Shown: positions 1 to 5,672 of the stretch, piece after piece | Layout: every line of letters starts with the position of its first letter | Numbering within the stretch: the stretch's first letter is position 1 | Assembly: GCA_964530215.1 (NCBI GenBank) | Contig: CAZHAJ010000115.1 | Coordinates: 1 to 6,086, forward strand | From: JAAXTT01 sp964530215 | GTDB lineage: Bacteria; Bacillota; Desulfotomaculia; Desulfotomaculales; Desulfocucumaceae | Direction: 5' to 3' | Length of the DNA stretch: 6,086 nucleotides | Made by a program: the position numbers and the translations under genes | Notes under the pieces: generated by a model | The model's input: only the letters and a program-made list of their open reading frames with translations | Told to the model about the DNA's origin: nothing | Databases searched by the model: none

Positions 1-2
1 GT

Positions 3-713
3 CAAATTTTTGCTACTACAATGTTGGCGATGCGGCTTTATCCTAAGCCAGCTGTTGCAATGCACATTATGGAAGGCTTTTTACCTCCCCTGTGGAGTGT
101 TTTTTGGAGTATTTTGGTGATTCCATTTTTAATTGTTGGTTTTCTTTCACTGCAAAAAGCAACTCAGGATAATCCAAGATTAAAAATATTAATTGCAATG
201 GTGGCTGCATTTGCTTTTGTACTTTCTGCGCTGAAAATACCTTCGGTAACAGGCAGTTGTTCTCATCCTACGGGGGTAGGACTTGGGGCAATTCTTTTTG
301 GACCCATGGCTATGAGTGTCTTAGGTTTGATAGTCCTTTTGTTTCAGGCGCTTTTATTGGCTCACGGAGGTCTGACAACTTTAGGGGCAAACACTTTTTC
401 CATGGCTGTAGTGGGGCCGATAGTTGCTTACATCATTTATAAATTGGTCGACAGGTTTAACGGACTGCAGTGGTTTGCAGTTTTTTTTGCGGCTGCGATG
501 GGAAATCTATTTACTTACGTTGCCACTTCAGTGCAACTCGCTTTAGCGTTTCCGTCAGAGACAGGGGGGTTCATGTTTTCCCTTGCCAAATTTATGGGGG
601 TTTTTGCCATAACACAGATACCCCTTGCCGTAAGTGAAGGTATTTTGACAGTGCTGATCTTGAATATTATTATGTCATACAGTAGCAATGAATTTAAATC
701 AGACGGTTTTTAA
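3..713 (+). CDS. cbiM: Cobalt ECF transporter substrate-capture protein CbiM (5' partial)
   Basis: Integral membrane S-component of the cobalt (CbiMNQO) energy-coupling-factor transporter, which captures Co2+ for cobalamin synthesis. The family signature MHIMEGFLPP starts at the ATG at 60, followed by the conserved GSCSHPTG, LLLAHGGLTTLGAN and FSMA segments and several hydrophobic helices. In the related NikM/CbiM structures, metal is bound by the mature N-terminal Met-His and a later His. Here these would be the MH at 60-65 and the His of SCSHPTG. The frame is open to the left edge with no stop, and the residues before MHIMEG end in PAVA, which looks like a signal-peptidase site. The gene therefore probably starts upstream of the window and is cleaved to expose Met-His. 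An ATG at 21 is possible but lacks a visible Shine-Dalgarno sequence. The stop is 12 bp before cbiN. Family assignment is confident; the start is not. Confidence 0.93.
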   Translation, partial: QIFATTMLAMRLYPKPAVAMHIMEGFLPPLWSVFWSILVIPFLIVGFLSLQKATQDNPRLKILIAMVAAFAFVLSALKIPSVTGSCSHPTGVGLGAILFGPMAMSVLGLIVLLFQALLLAHGGLTTLGANTFSMAVVGPIVAYIIYKLVDRFNGLQWFAVFFAAAMGNLFTYVATSVQLALAFPSETGGFMFSLAKFMGVFAITQIPLAVSEGILTVLILNIIMSYSSNEFKSDGF

Positions 714-725
714 GGGGGATAAAAA

Positions 726-1043
726 ATGAGTGTTAATGAAATAAAGTATCGAAAAAGTCTTTTTATACACTTGATTTTAATAATCATAGTGATGGTAATT
801 GTCTTTGCGCCACTTTGGTTAGTTAAAAATGCGGAATTTGCTGGTGCGGACGGGCAGGCAGAAGAGATGATTAGTGAGATAGTACCCGATTATCAACCCT
901 GGTTTTTGCCTATATGGGAACCGCAAAGTACTGAAATTGAGAGTTTTCTTTTTGCCCTTCAAGCATCCATGGGTGCAGGTATATTGGGTTATGGCATCGG
1001 TACTTTAAAGTGCAGACGGGAAAATCAAAGTGATAGAGCATAA
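726..1043 (+). CDS. cbiN: Cobalt transport protein CbiN
   Basis: Small auxiliary membrane subunit of the cobalt ECF transporter, required with CbiM for metal loading. The protein is 105 aa, usual for the family. It has an N-terminal transmembrane helix (about residues 11-33), an extracytoplasmic loop with the family hallmarks FAGADGQAEE, PDYQPWF and PIWEPQSTEIES, and a second helix (about 74-93, FALQASMGAGILGYGIG) followed by a short basic tail. The start is set by the purine-rich AAGGGGGA just upstream. It lies 12 bp after cbiM and is clearly co-transcribed with it. An intrinsic terminator follows at 1076-1118. The cbiQ (transmembrane T-component) and cbiO (ATPase) genes that normally follow are not present downstream. 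Confidence 0.95.
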   Translation: MSVNEIKYRKSLFIHLILIIIVMVIVFAPLWLVKNAEFAGADGQAEEMISEIVPDYQPWFLPIWEPQSTEIESFLFALQASMGAGILGYGIGTLKCRRENQSDRA

Positions 1044-1075
1044 TAAAAAGATACTGATTAAGTAATAATATTTTT

Positions 1076-1118
1076 AAAGCAAGGGTTATTGACATAATAC
1101 CCTTGCTTTTTTTGTTTT
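1076..1118 (+). terminator. Rho-independent terminator of cbiMN
   Basis: An 11-bp perfect stem pairs AAAGCAAGGGT (1076-1086) with ACCCTTGCTTT (1099-1109), enclosing a 12-nt loop region. A run of seven T (1107-1113) and then four more (1115-1118) follows. It lies 33 bp after the cbiN stop and closes the cobalt operon. It also isolates that operon from the phosphate operon downstream. Confidence 0.9.
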
Positions 1119-1151
1119 AATATTTAATGAGCTGGAATTGATATTGATGTA

Positions 1152-1176
1152 TTAAGAATGCGTTAAGAATTTAAGG
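1152..1176 (+). promoter_or_regulatory. Candidate Pho-box direct repeats
   Basis: TTAAGA occurs at 1152-1157 and again at 1163-1168, separated by 5 bp for an 11-bp period. A near copy, TTAAGG, is at 1171-1176. PhoP-type regulators of Bacillus and relatives bind TTAACA-like hexamers repeated about every 11 bp, so spacing and sequence resemble a Pho box with a G in place of C. It lies roughly 100 bp upstream of the nearest candidate promoter, which is far for classical activation. AT-rich DNA also produces such repeats by chance. Confidence 0.35.
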
Positions 1177-1255
1177 CAGCACTAATTAATTGTGGTTAAC
1201 TAACCTTGTGCTGGTTTATATTGCTGGATTTCAGATGGTTATTTAAATTAGAAGA

Positions 1256-1284
1256 TTGACAGTAAATTTAACAATTGATAAAAG
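1256..1284 (+). promoter_or_regulatory. Candidate distal sigma-A promoter (P1) for pstS
   Basis: A perfect -35 TTGACA (1256-1261) is followed after 17 bp by TAAAAG (1279-1284). A TG one base upstream of that hexamer (1276-1277) gives an extended -10. A TTAACA hexamer (1268-1273) lies within the spacer, on the Pho-box pattern, so a PhoP-type protein could bind over this promoter. Predicted by eye only. Confidence 0.4.
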
Positions 1285-1308
1285 TGGGTTAAGATTCAGT
1301 TGCCCTAA

Positions 1309-1337
1309 TTGACACCACTAGACCCCATTGTTAGGAT
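1309..1337 (+). promoter_or_regulatory. Candidate proximal sigma-A promoter (P2) for pstS
   Basis: A perfect -35 TTGACA (1309-1314) is followed after exactly 17 bp by TAGGAT (1332-1337), which matches four of six bases of the -10 consensus. Transcription would start near 1344, leaving a leader of about 36 nt before the pstS ATG. TTAAGA (1289-1294) and TTGCCC (1300-1305) lie just upstream with an 11-bp period, where an activator of the PhoP type would sit. The weak -10 suits an activator-dependent promoter. Confidence 0.45.
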
Positions 1338-1364
1338 TAAATAGGTGTTTTGAATTTAATTAAA

Positions 1365-1370
1365 AAGGAG
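1365..1370 (+). promoter_or_regulatory. Ribosome binding site that fixes the pstS start
   Basis: AAGGAG (1365-1370) lies 9 nt before the ATG at 1380. An in-frame TTG at 1350 would add ten residues, but it has no Shine-Dalgarno sequence in front of it and would lie upstream of this site. The ATG also yields a normal short lipoprotein signal beginning MRRF. Confidence 0.8.
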
Positions 1371-1379
1371 AGTTTAGGT

Positions 1380-2309
1380 ATGAGAAGGTTTACAGCTATT
1401 TTGGTAATGATTACGTTGGTCTCGATGCTTGCGGTTGGGTGCGGCGGTAATGAAGATGGTAACCCGTCTTCCGAAAAGCTTTCAGGAACAATAAAAATTG
1501 ATGGATCCAGTACCGTTTATCCCATCACTGAAGCTGTAGCTGAAGAATTTAACAAGCAACATCCTGATGTAAAAGTAACTGTAGGTATTTCAGGAACCGG
1601 TGGTGGATTTAAAAAGTTTACCGTGGGTGAAACTGACATAAGTAATGCTTCACGACACATAAAGGATAGCGAGAAGGAAGTTGCCCAACAAAATAATGTT
1701 GAGTATATAGAAATACCGGTGGCTTATGACGGTATATCTGTGGTGGTAAACAAGGAAAATACTTGGGTTGACAATTTAACAGTTGAAGAGCTCAAAAAAA
1801 TATGGGAGCCCAACAGCAGTGTGAAAAAATGGAGTGATGTGCGCTCAAATTGGCCTGATGTCGAAATTAAGTTATATGCTCCGGGTACCGATTCAGGTAC
1901 ATTTGATTACTTCACAGATGCAATTAATGGGAAAGAGAAAGCTTCTCGTTCGGATTTCACACCCAGTGAAGATGATAATGTTTTAGTTCAGGGAGTTGCC
2001 TCAGACAAAGGTTCATTGGGCTATTTTGGTTATGCTTATTATGTAGAAAACAAGGATAAATTAAAGCTGGTACCTATTGATAATGGAGCTGGTGCTGTTT
2101 CTCCCAGCGACAGCACAATTAACGACGGCAGCTATGCACCTCTTTCCAGACCGATTTTTATATATGTGAGCAAGGCATCTCTGCAGCGTCCTGAGGTAAA
2201 GGAATTTGTAAACTTCTATCTAACAAAGGGTCCCGAGCTAATTCCCTATGTAGGATACATTGCAATGCCTGAAAGTTTATATAGCGAGGGTCTATCTAAA
2301 ATTGAATAA
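1380..2309 (+). CDS. pstS: Phosphate ABC transporter substrate-binding lipoprotein PstS
   Basis: High-affinity phosphate-binding protein, anchored to the outer face of the membrane, that feeds the PstCA channel. The product is 309 aa from the ATG. It has a basic start (MRR), a hydrophobic stretch, and a lipobox-like LAVGC with the modified Cys at residue 21. The body is a type-2 periplasmic-binding fold with the phosphate-contact motifs of the family: DGSST (41-45), SGTGGGF (71-77), DISNASR (86-92) and APGTDSGTF (167-175), followed by the conserved GSLGYFGYAYY. Its length is close to that of typical Gram-positive PstS proteins. It is the first gene of the pst operon, with a good Shine-Dalgarno sequence and ATG start. 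A hairpin separates it from pstC and may allow it to be expressed in excess over the channel genes. Regulation by a PhoP/PhoB-type activator is inferred from the upstream repeats and is unproven. Confidence 0.96.
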   Translation: MRRFTAILVMITLVSMLAVGCGGNEDGNPSSEKLSGTIKIDGSSTVYPITEAVAEEFNKQHPDVKVTVGISGTGGGFKKFTVGETDISNASRHIKDSEKEVAQQNNVEYIEIPVAYDGISVVVNKENTWVDNLTVEELKKIWEPNSSVKKWSDVRSNWPDVEIKLYAPGTDSGTFDYFTDAINGKEKASRSDFTPSEDDNVLVQGVASDKGSLGYFGYAYYVENKDKLKLVPIDNGAGAVSPSDSTINDGSYAPLSRPIFIYVSKASLQRPEVKEFVNFYLTKGPELIPYVGYIAMPESLYSEGLSKIE

Positions 2310-2313
2310 ATCA

Positions 2314-2350
2314 TTAGGGAACACCTCTGTTGCCGGAGGTGTTCCCCTAA
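2314..2350 (+). promoter_or_regulatory. Intercistronic hairpin between pstS and pstC
   Basis: GGGAACACCTC (2317-2327) pairs perfectly with GAGGTGTTCCC (2336-2346) around an 8-nt loop. TTA (2314-2316) and TAA (2348-2350) can extend the stem past a single bulged C (2347). No T-tract follows, so it is unlikely to be a full intrinsic terminator. Such structures after pstS or other binding-protein genes often protect the upstream mRNA from 3' decay or cause partial termination, raising binding protein relative to permease. The structure is seen directly; the role is inferred. Confidence 0.8.
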
Positions 2351-2356
2351 ATTTCT

Positions 2357-2362
2357 GAGGTG
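2357..2362 (+). promoter_or_regulatory. Ribosome binding site supporting a GTG start for pstC
   Basis: GAGGTG (2357-2362) lies 7 nt before the GTG at 2370. No in-frame ATG occurs near the start, and the GTG gives a typical PstC N-terminus, so GTG is the likely initiation codon. The site lies 6 nt beyond the pstS hairpin, so it stays accessible when the hairpin forms. Confidence 0.75.
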
Positions 2363-2369
2363 TGGCTAA

Positions 2370-3272
2370 GTGATTTTTTCAAAGGAAACAGCAAAAAAAC
2401 AAATAATAAATTGGGAAAAATTAGTTCAATCGGGCTTACTGATCTGTTCACTTATTTCCATTTTAACAACGGCTGCCATCATTGTTACCCTTACTGTGGA
2501 AACTTTCTCATTTTTTCAAGATGTTTCCATAAAAGAATTTTTGACAGGCAGCAAGTGGACACCTCTGTTGGAGCCAAAACATTTCGGCATACTTCCGCTT
2601 TTGTCAGGTACTTTGCTGGTAACTGTTATTTCCGGGGCAATCGCTATCCCGGCAGGCACGGCAAGTGCTATATATTTAAGTGAGTTTGCCCCGGAAAAGG
2701 TCAGAAAAGTAATTAAGCCGATACTGGAAATTCTGGCGGGGATACCCACGGTGGTTTATGGTTTCTTTGCTTTGACTTTCGTTACACCAATTATCAGGCA
2801 TATTTTGCCTCAAACAGATTTTTTTAATGCTTTAAGTGCCAGTATAGTAATGGGAATCATGCTGATCCCTATGGTCTCTTCTTTAAGTGAAGACGCTATG
2901 CTGGCAGTTCCCAGATCATTGCGGGAGGCTGGTTTTGCATTGGGTTCTACCAGATATGAGGTGGCTACAAAGGTAGTTCTTCCGGCAGCTTTTTCAGGAA
3001 TTGTTGCATCATTTATTTTAGCCTTGTCAAGAGCCATTGGTGAAACCATGATAGTGGCTTTGGCGGCAGGGGCATCACCGAAATTAACTCTTAATCCCTT
3101 GGAAAGTATTCAGACCATGACAGGATATATTGTTCAGGTGAGCCTTGGGGATACTCCTTATGGATCGATTGAGCATAAGACAATTTTTGCTGTGGGTACC
3201 AGCCTTTTTGTAATTACCTTTATTATGAACATATTCAGTCAAAAAATTGTGAAACGGTATAAAGGAGGGTAA
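2370..3272 (+). CDS. pstC: Phosphate ABC transporter permease PstC
   Basis: One of the two membrane channel subunits of the Pst phosphate importer, forming a heterodimer with PstA. The product is 300 aa with six hydrophobic segments at about residues 21-46, 74-104, 117-139, 153-172, 208-230 and 271-290. The binding-protein-dependent permease EAA loop, which docks onto the ATPase, is visible as REAGFALGS (185-193) and continues into the KVVLPAAFSGI segment. The conserved LSRAIGETM (219-227) and GIPTVVYG (124-131) motifs are typical of PstC and PstA. The GTG start has GAGGTG in front. The last codons contain the Shine-Dalgarno sequence of pstA, and the two genes are 3 bp apart, indicating coupled translation. 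PstC rather than PstA is assigned from gene order and from the closing sequence. Confidence 0.95.
   Translation: MIFSKETAKKQIINWEKLVQSGLLICSLISILTTAAIIVTLTVETFSFFQDVSIKEFLTGSKWTPLLEPKHFGILPLLSGTLLVTVISGAIAIPAGTASAIYLSEFAPEKVRKVIKPILEILAGIPTVVYGFFALTFVTPIIRHILPQTDFFNALSASIVMGIMLIPMVSSLSEDAMLAVPRSLREAGFALGSTRYEVATKVVLPAAFSGIVASFILALSRAIGETMIVALAAGASPKLTLNPLESIQTMTGYIVQVSLGDTPYGSIEHKTIFAVGTSLFVITFIMNIFSQKIVKRYKGG
3261..3269 (+). promoter_or_regulatory. pstA ribosome binding site embedded in the end of pstC
   Basis: AAAGGAGGG (3261-3269) is a near-perfect anti-16S match lying within the last codons of pstC, where it encodes the Lys-Gly-Gly tail. It is 6 nt before the GTG at 3276. It selects that GTG as the pstA start and suggests translational coupling that would keep the two channel subunits equal. 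Confidence 0.85.
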
Positions 3273-3275
3273 CCT

Positions 3276-4160
3276 GTGCTAGAACAGGAGCTTCTCAGTC
3301 AAAAACATGATAACAAACGTAGAAGGAAAGAAAAATTCTTTCATGCCGTTTTTTTTCTTGTCAATGCTTTGAGCATTTCTTTTTTACTAGTTCTTTTGGT
3401 GCAAATAGTACTGCAGGGCTTTAAATGGTTAGATTGGCAGTTTATCACCAGCTTTATGTCCCGGTTTCCTGAGAAAGCAGGTATTCTGCCGGCCATCTTG
3501 GGAACACTTTGGATTATGATTCTCACAATGATTTTTTCTGTAGTTATCGGTGTTTCTACCGCCATTTACTTGGAGAATTTTGTTCAAAAAAATAAATTTG
3601 CTTCTATTATTCAGACAAATATCTCTAATCTGGCGGGAGTACCTTCTATCGTTTATGGGATTCTGGGCTTAGCTGTTTTTGTAAGGTTGTTGTCTTTGGA
3701 AAGGAGTTTGCTGGCGGGGGCGTTTACAATGACACTTCTTGTTTTGCCAATAATAATAATTTCTTCACAAGAAGCCATTAAAACAGTGCCGGAGACCCTA
3801 GTTCACGCTTCTTATGCTTTGGGTGCATCGAAATTGCAAACAATAAGAAGAATCATATTACCCTATGCAATGCCTGGTATATTAACGGGGACAATTCTTG
3901 CCACCTCTCGAGCCATAGGGGAAGCAGCTCCTCTTATCACGGTAGGGGCATTGGCTTACGTTTCATTCCTTCCGTTTTCACCATTGGACAGCTTTACAGT
4001 GTTGCCTATACAAATATTTAATTGGACTTCAAGGCCCCAAGACGATTTTAGGGGACTTGCTGCTGCGGGAATAATGGTTTTGCTGGTAATGCTGCTTTCT
4101 CTAAATGCATTGGCCATATTATTAAGAAATAAGTTTCAAAAACGAACTGAGGGGTTATAG
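3276..4160 (+). CDS. pstA: Phosphate ABC transporter permease PstA
   Basis: Second channel subunit of the Pst importer. The product is 294 aa with a very basic cytoplasmic N-terminus (HDNKRRRKEK, 11-20) and six predicted membrane segments near 21-46, 70-98, 119-139, 146-163, 199-222 and 259-283. Family landmarks are NLAGVPSIVYGILG (118-131), the EAA loop ETLVHASYALGAS (173-185), and ILATSRAIGEAAPL (207-220). These parallel the motifs in PstC, as expected for the paralogous pair. The GTG start sits 3 bp after the pstC stop and is preceded by AAAGGAGGG. A 30-bp gap follows before pstB, with no hairpin in it. Confidence 0.95.
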   Translation: MLEQELLSQKHDNKRRRKEKFFHAVFFLVNALSISFLLVLLVQIVLQGFKWLDWQFITSFMSRFPEKAGILPAILGTLWIMILTMIFSVVIGVSTAIYLENFVQKNKFASIIQTNISNLAGVPSIVYGILGLAVFVRLLSLERSLLAGAFTMTLLVLPIIIISSQEAIKTVPETLVHASYALGASKLQTIRRIILPYAMPGILTGTILATSRAIGEAAPLITVGALAYVSFLPFSPLDSFTVLPIQIFNWTSRPQDDFRGLAAAGIMVLLVMLLSLNALAILLRNKFQKRTEGL

Positions 4161-4190
4161 AATTACTGACATTTAGGGAGGAACCGGGTA

Positions 4191-4946
4191 GTGGACTGTA
4201 AAATGTTTGCAATGGATCTAAACCTGTTTTATAAAGATTTTCAGGCACTTAAAAATGTTAATATAGATCTTATATCCAATAGGATAACTGCATTAATCGG
4301 ACCTTCAGGTTGTGGCAAATCCACTTTTTTGCGTACTTTAAACAGAATGAATGATCTGTTTGAAGGTGTCAGGATTAACGGAACTATCTGTTTGGATGGG
4401 AAAAACATTTATGATCCTGAGGTTGATGTAGTTAGATTAAGGAAAAAAATAGGTATGGTTTTTCAAAAACCAAATCCTTTTCCTACTTCTGTATACGATA
4501 ATGTAGCCTATGGACCAAAGATTCACGGAACAAAGAAAAAGCAAGAATTAGACGGCATTGTAGAAGAAAGCTTGCGTCATGCGGCTTTATGGGATGAGGT
4601 GAAGGATAGGCTTTATATGCCCGCCCTGGGTCTGTCAGGGGGTCAGCAGCAGCGTCTTTGTATTGCTCGTTTGTTGGCGGTTCAACCTGAGGTCCTGTTG
4701 ATGGATGAGCCAACATCAGCTCTGGATCCTGTGGCAACGCTAAAGATTGAAGAGTTAATCCAAGATTTAAAAAAAGAGTACACAATTATCATTGTCACAC
4801 ATAATATGCAGCAAGCAGCCAGAGTATCAGACTTTACTGCCTACTTTCTGATGGGCGAACTGGTGGAATATGGAGTAACCACAGATATCTTTACAAAACC
4901 CAATGACCTGCGTACCGAAGATTATATAACGGGCAGGTTTGGTTAA
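4191..4946 (+). CDS. pstB: Phosphate ABC transporter ATP-binding protein PstB
   Basis: Cytoplasmic ATPase that drives phosphate import through PstCA. The product is 251 aa, normal for the family, with every catalytic element intact: Walker A GPSGCGKST (37-45), Q-loop FQKPNPFP (Q92), ABC signature LSGGQ (148-152), Walker B VLLMDEP (168-174, catalytic E173), D-loop SALD (176-179) and H-loop H204. The stretches TLNRMNDL and FQKPNPFPTSVYDNVAYGP are distinctive of PstB among ABC ATPases. The GTG at 4191 is preferred because AGGGAGGAA (4175-4183) lies 7 nt upstream. An in-frame ATG at 4203 would drop four residues and sits less well spaced. It is 30 bp after pstA and 29 bp before phoU, in the same operon. 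Confidence 0.97.
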   Translation: MDCKMFAMDLNLFYKDFQALKNVNIDLISNRITALIGPSGCGKSTFLRTLNRMNDLFEGVRINGTICLDGKNIYDPEVDVVRLRKKIGMVFQKPNPFPTSVYDNVAYGPKIHGTKKKQELDGIVEESLRHAALWDEVKDRLYMPALGLSGGQQQRLCIARLLAVQPEVLLMDEPTSALDPVATLKIEELIQDLKKEYTIIIVTHNMQQAARVSDFTAYFLMGELVEYGVTTDIFTKPNDLRTEDYITGRFG

Positions 4947-4975
4947 ATAATAAAATTAAAATAGGAGGAAGAAAA

Positions 4976-5626
4976 ATGCCATCAAGGGTTGCATATACCA
5001 ATGCACTTAAAGATATCCAAAACAGTATTTTGAGAATGGGTGGCCTCGTGGAAAAGGCGGTTTATGATTCTGTAAAAGCTATTATGAGTACTGATATTGT
5101 TGCTGCTTCACATATAATAGCGGATGATGATATTATGGATGAGATGTACGCAGAGGTGGAAGACAGGTATATAAAACTTCTGGCAACACAGCAACCTATA
5201 GCCAAAGACCTAAGAATGATATTTGCAGACTTAAAGATACTGCAGAATTTGGAGCGTATGGCCGATTATGCCGTAGACATATCCCGTGTAGCCATAGAAT
5301 TAAGCAGGGAGCATTTAAATGCAAAGGCCTTTTTATACATACCAGAAATGGCAAATTTAGTGCAGGAGATGGTTAAAAATGGATTGGATTCTTATGCTCT
5401 GGGTGATATAAATAAGGCAAGGGAAGTTTGTATGTTAGACGATCAAGTTGATAAATTGTTTCTGAATTCATATCAGGATTTAATCAAATCGTTGAATTAT
5501 GACCCCAATGAAGTTGTGCGTTCGCTTTTTGTGGGGCGTTATCTGGAGAGAATTGCGGATCATGCAACAAATGTAGCAGAAGAAGTAATATTTATTGTTA
5601 CCGGTGAACGAGAAGAATTGAATTAA
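4976..5626 (+). CDS. phoU: Phosphate transport system regulatory protein PhoU
   Basis: Cytoplasmic accessory protein that modulates Pst activity and, in well-studied bacteria, relays transporter status to the phosphate-sensing kinase and its response regulator. The product is 216 aa with two tandem three-helix PhoU repeats. Each repeat carries the metal-binding E-x3-D motif: NLERMADYA (E93, D97) and YLERIADHA (E191, D195). The conserved QQPIAKDLRMI (72-82) and the matching second-repeat helix around VVRSLFVGRY (180-189) support the assignment. The ATG is preceded by a perfect AGGAGG 7 nt upstream, the strongest ribosome site in the operon. It is the last gene of pstSCAB-phoU. Its stop lies 46 bp from the end of a convergent gene, and no obvious intrinsic terminator separates them. 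Confidence 0.95.
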   Translation: MPSRVAYTNALKDIQNSILRMGGLVEKAVYDSVKAIMSTDIVAASHIIADDDIMDEMYAEVEDRYIKLLATQQPIAKDLRMIFADLKILQNLERMADYAVDISRVAIELSREHLNAKAFLYIPEMANLVQEMVKNGLDSYALGDINKAREVCMLDDQVDKLFLNSYQDLIKSLNYDPNEVVRSLFVGRYLERIADHATNVAEEVIFIVTGEREELN

Positions 5627-5672
5627 GCTGCAAAATGTTTGATCCTTTAGCTGGCCGCTGTTCGCTGTCCAC

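Larger units (their letters stand above)
1119..1379 (+). promoter_or_regulatory. Control region upstream of pstS (gene-free)
   Basis: This AT-rich stretch has no plausible gene on either strand. It contains TTAAGA direct repeats at 1152-1168, a weak dyad at 1177-1213 (CAGCAC pairing with GTGCTG), an inverted GGTTA/TAACC at 1194-1205, further TTAACA/TTGACA-like hexamers from 1256 on, and two promoter-like sequences. Its length and its position before pstS make it the likely site of phosphate-dependent control. The assignment rests on motifs and context only. Confidence 0.6.

Noticed and set aside
257..442. Short plus-strand open frame inside cbiM
   Set aside because: It overlaps a confidently identified gene in another frame, has no recognisable motifs, and is a shadow.
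1177..1213. Dyad CAGCAC...GTGCTG with an inner GGTTA/TAACC inverted repeat; considered as an operator, riboswitch or small RNA
   Set aside because: The two dyads are not concentric, the stems are only 5-6 bp, and no T-tract or known riboswitch core is visible. It is compatible with chance.
1350..1379. Upstream TTG start giving a ten-residue longer PstS
   Set aside because: No Shine-Dalgarno sequence precedes it. The AAGGAG at 1365-1370 is placed for the ATG at 1380, and the shorter form has a typical lipoprotein signal.
2360..2683. 107-codon open frame overlapping the start of pstC
   Set aside because: It is rich in Cys, His and Phe, as expected of an out-of-frame reading of a membrane protein. 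The pstC frame holds all conserved motifs.
4483..4785. 100-codon minus-strand open frame inside pstB
   Set aside because: It is antisense to conserved PstB catalytic motifs and has no protein-like features of its own.
5656..5669. Tandem CGCTGT repeats (5656-5661 and 5663-5668) between phoU and the convergent gene
   Set aside because: Only two 7-bp units, with no array, attachment-site partner or hairpin. Too short to interpret.
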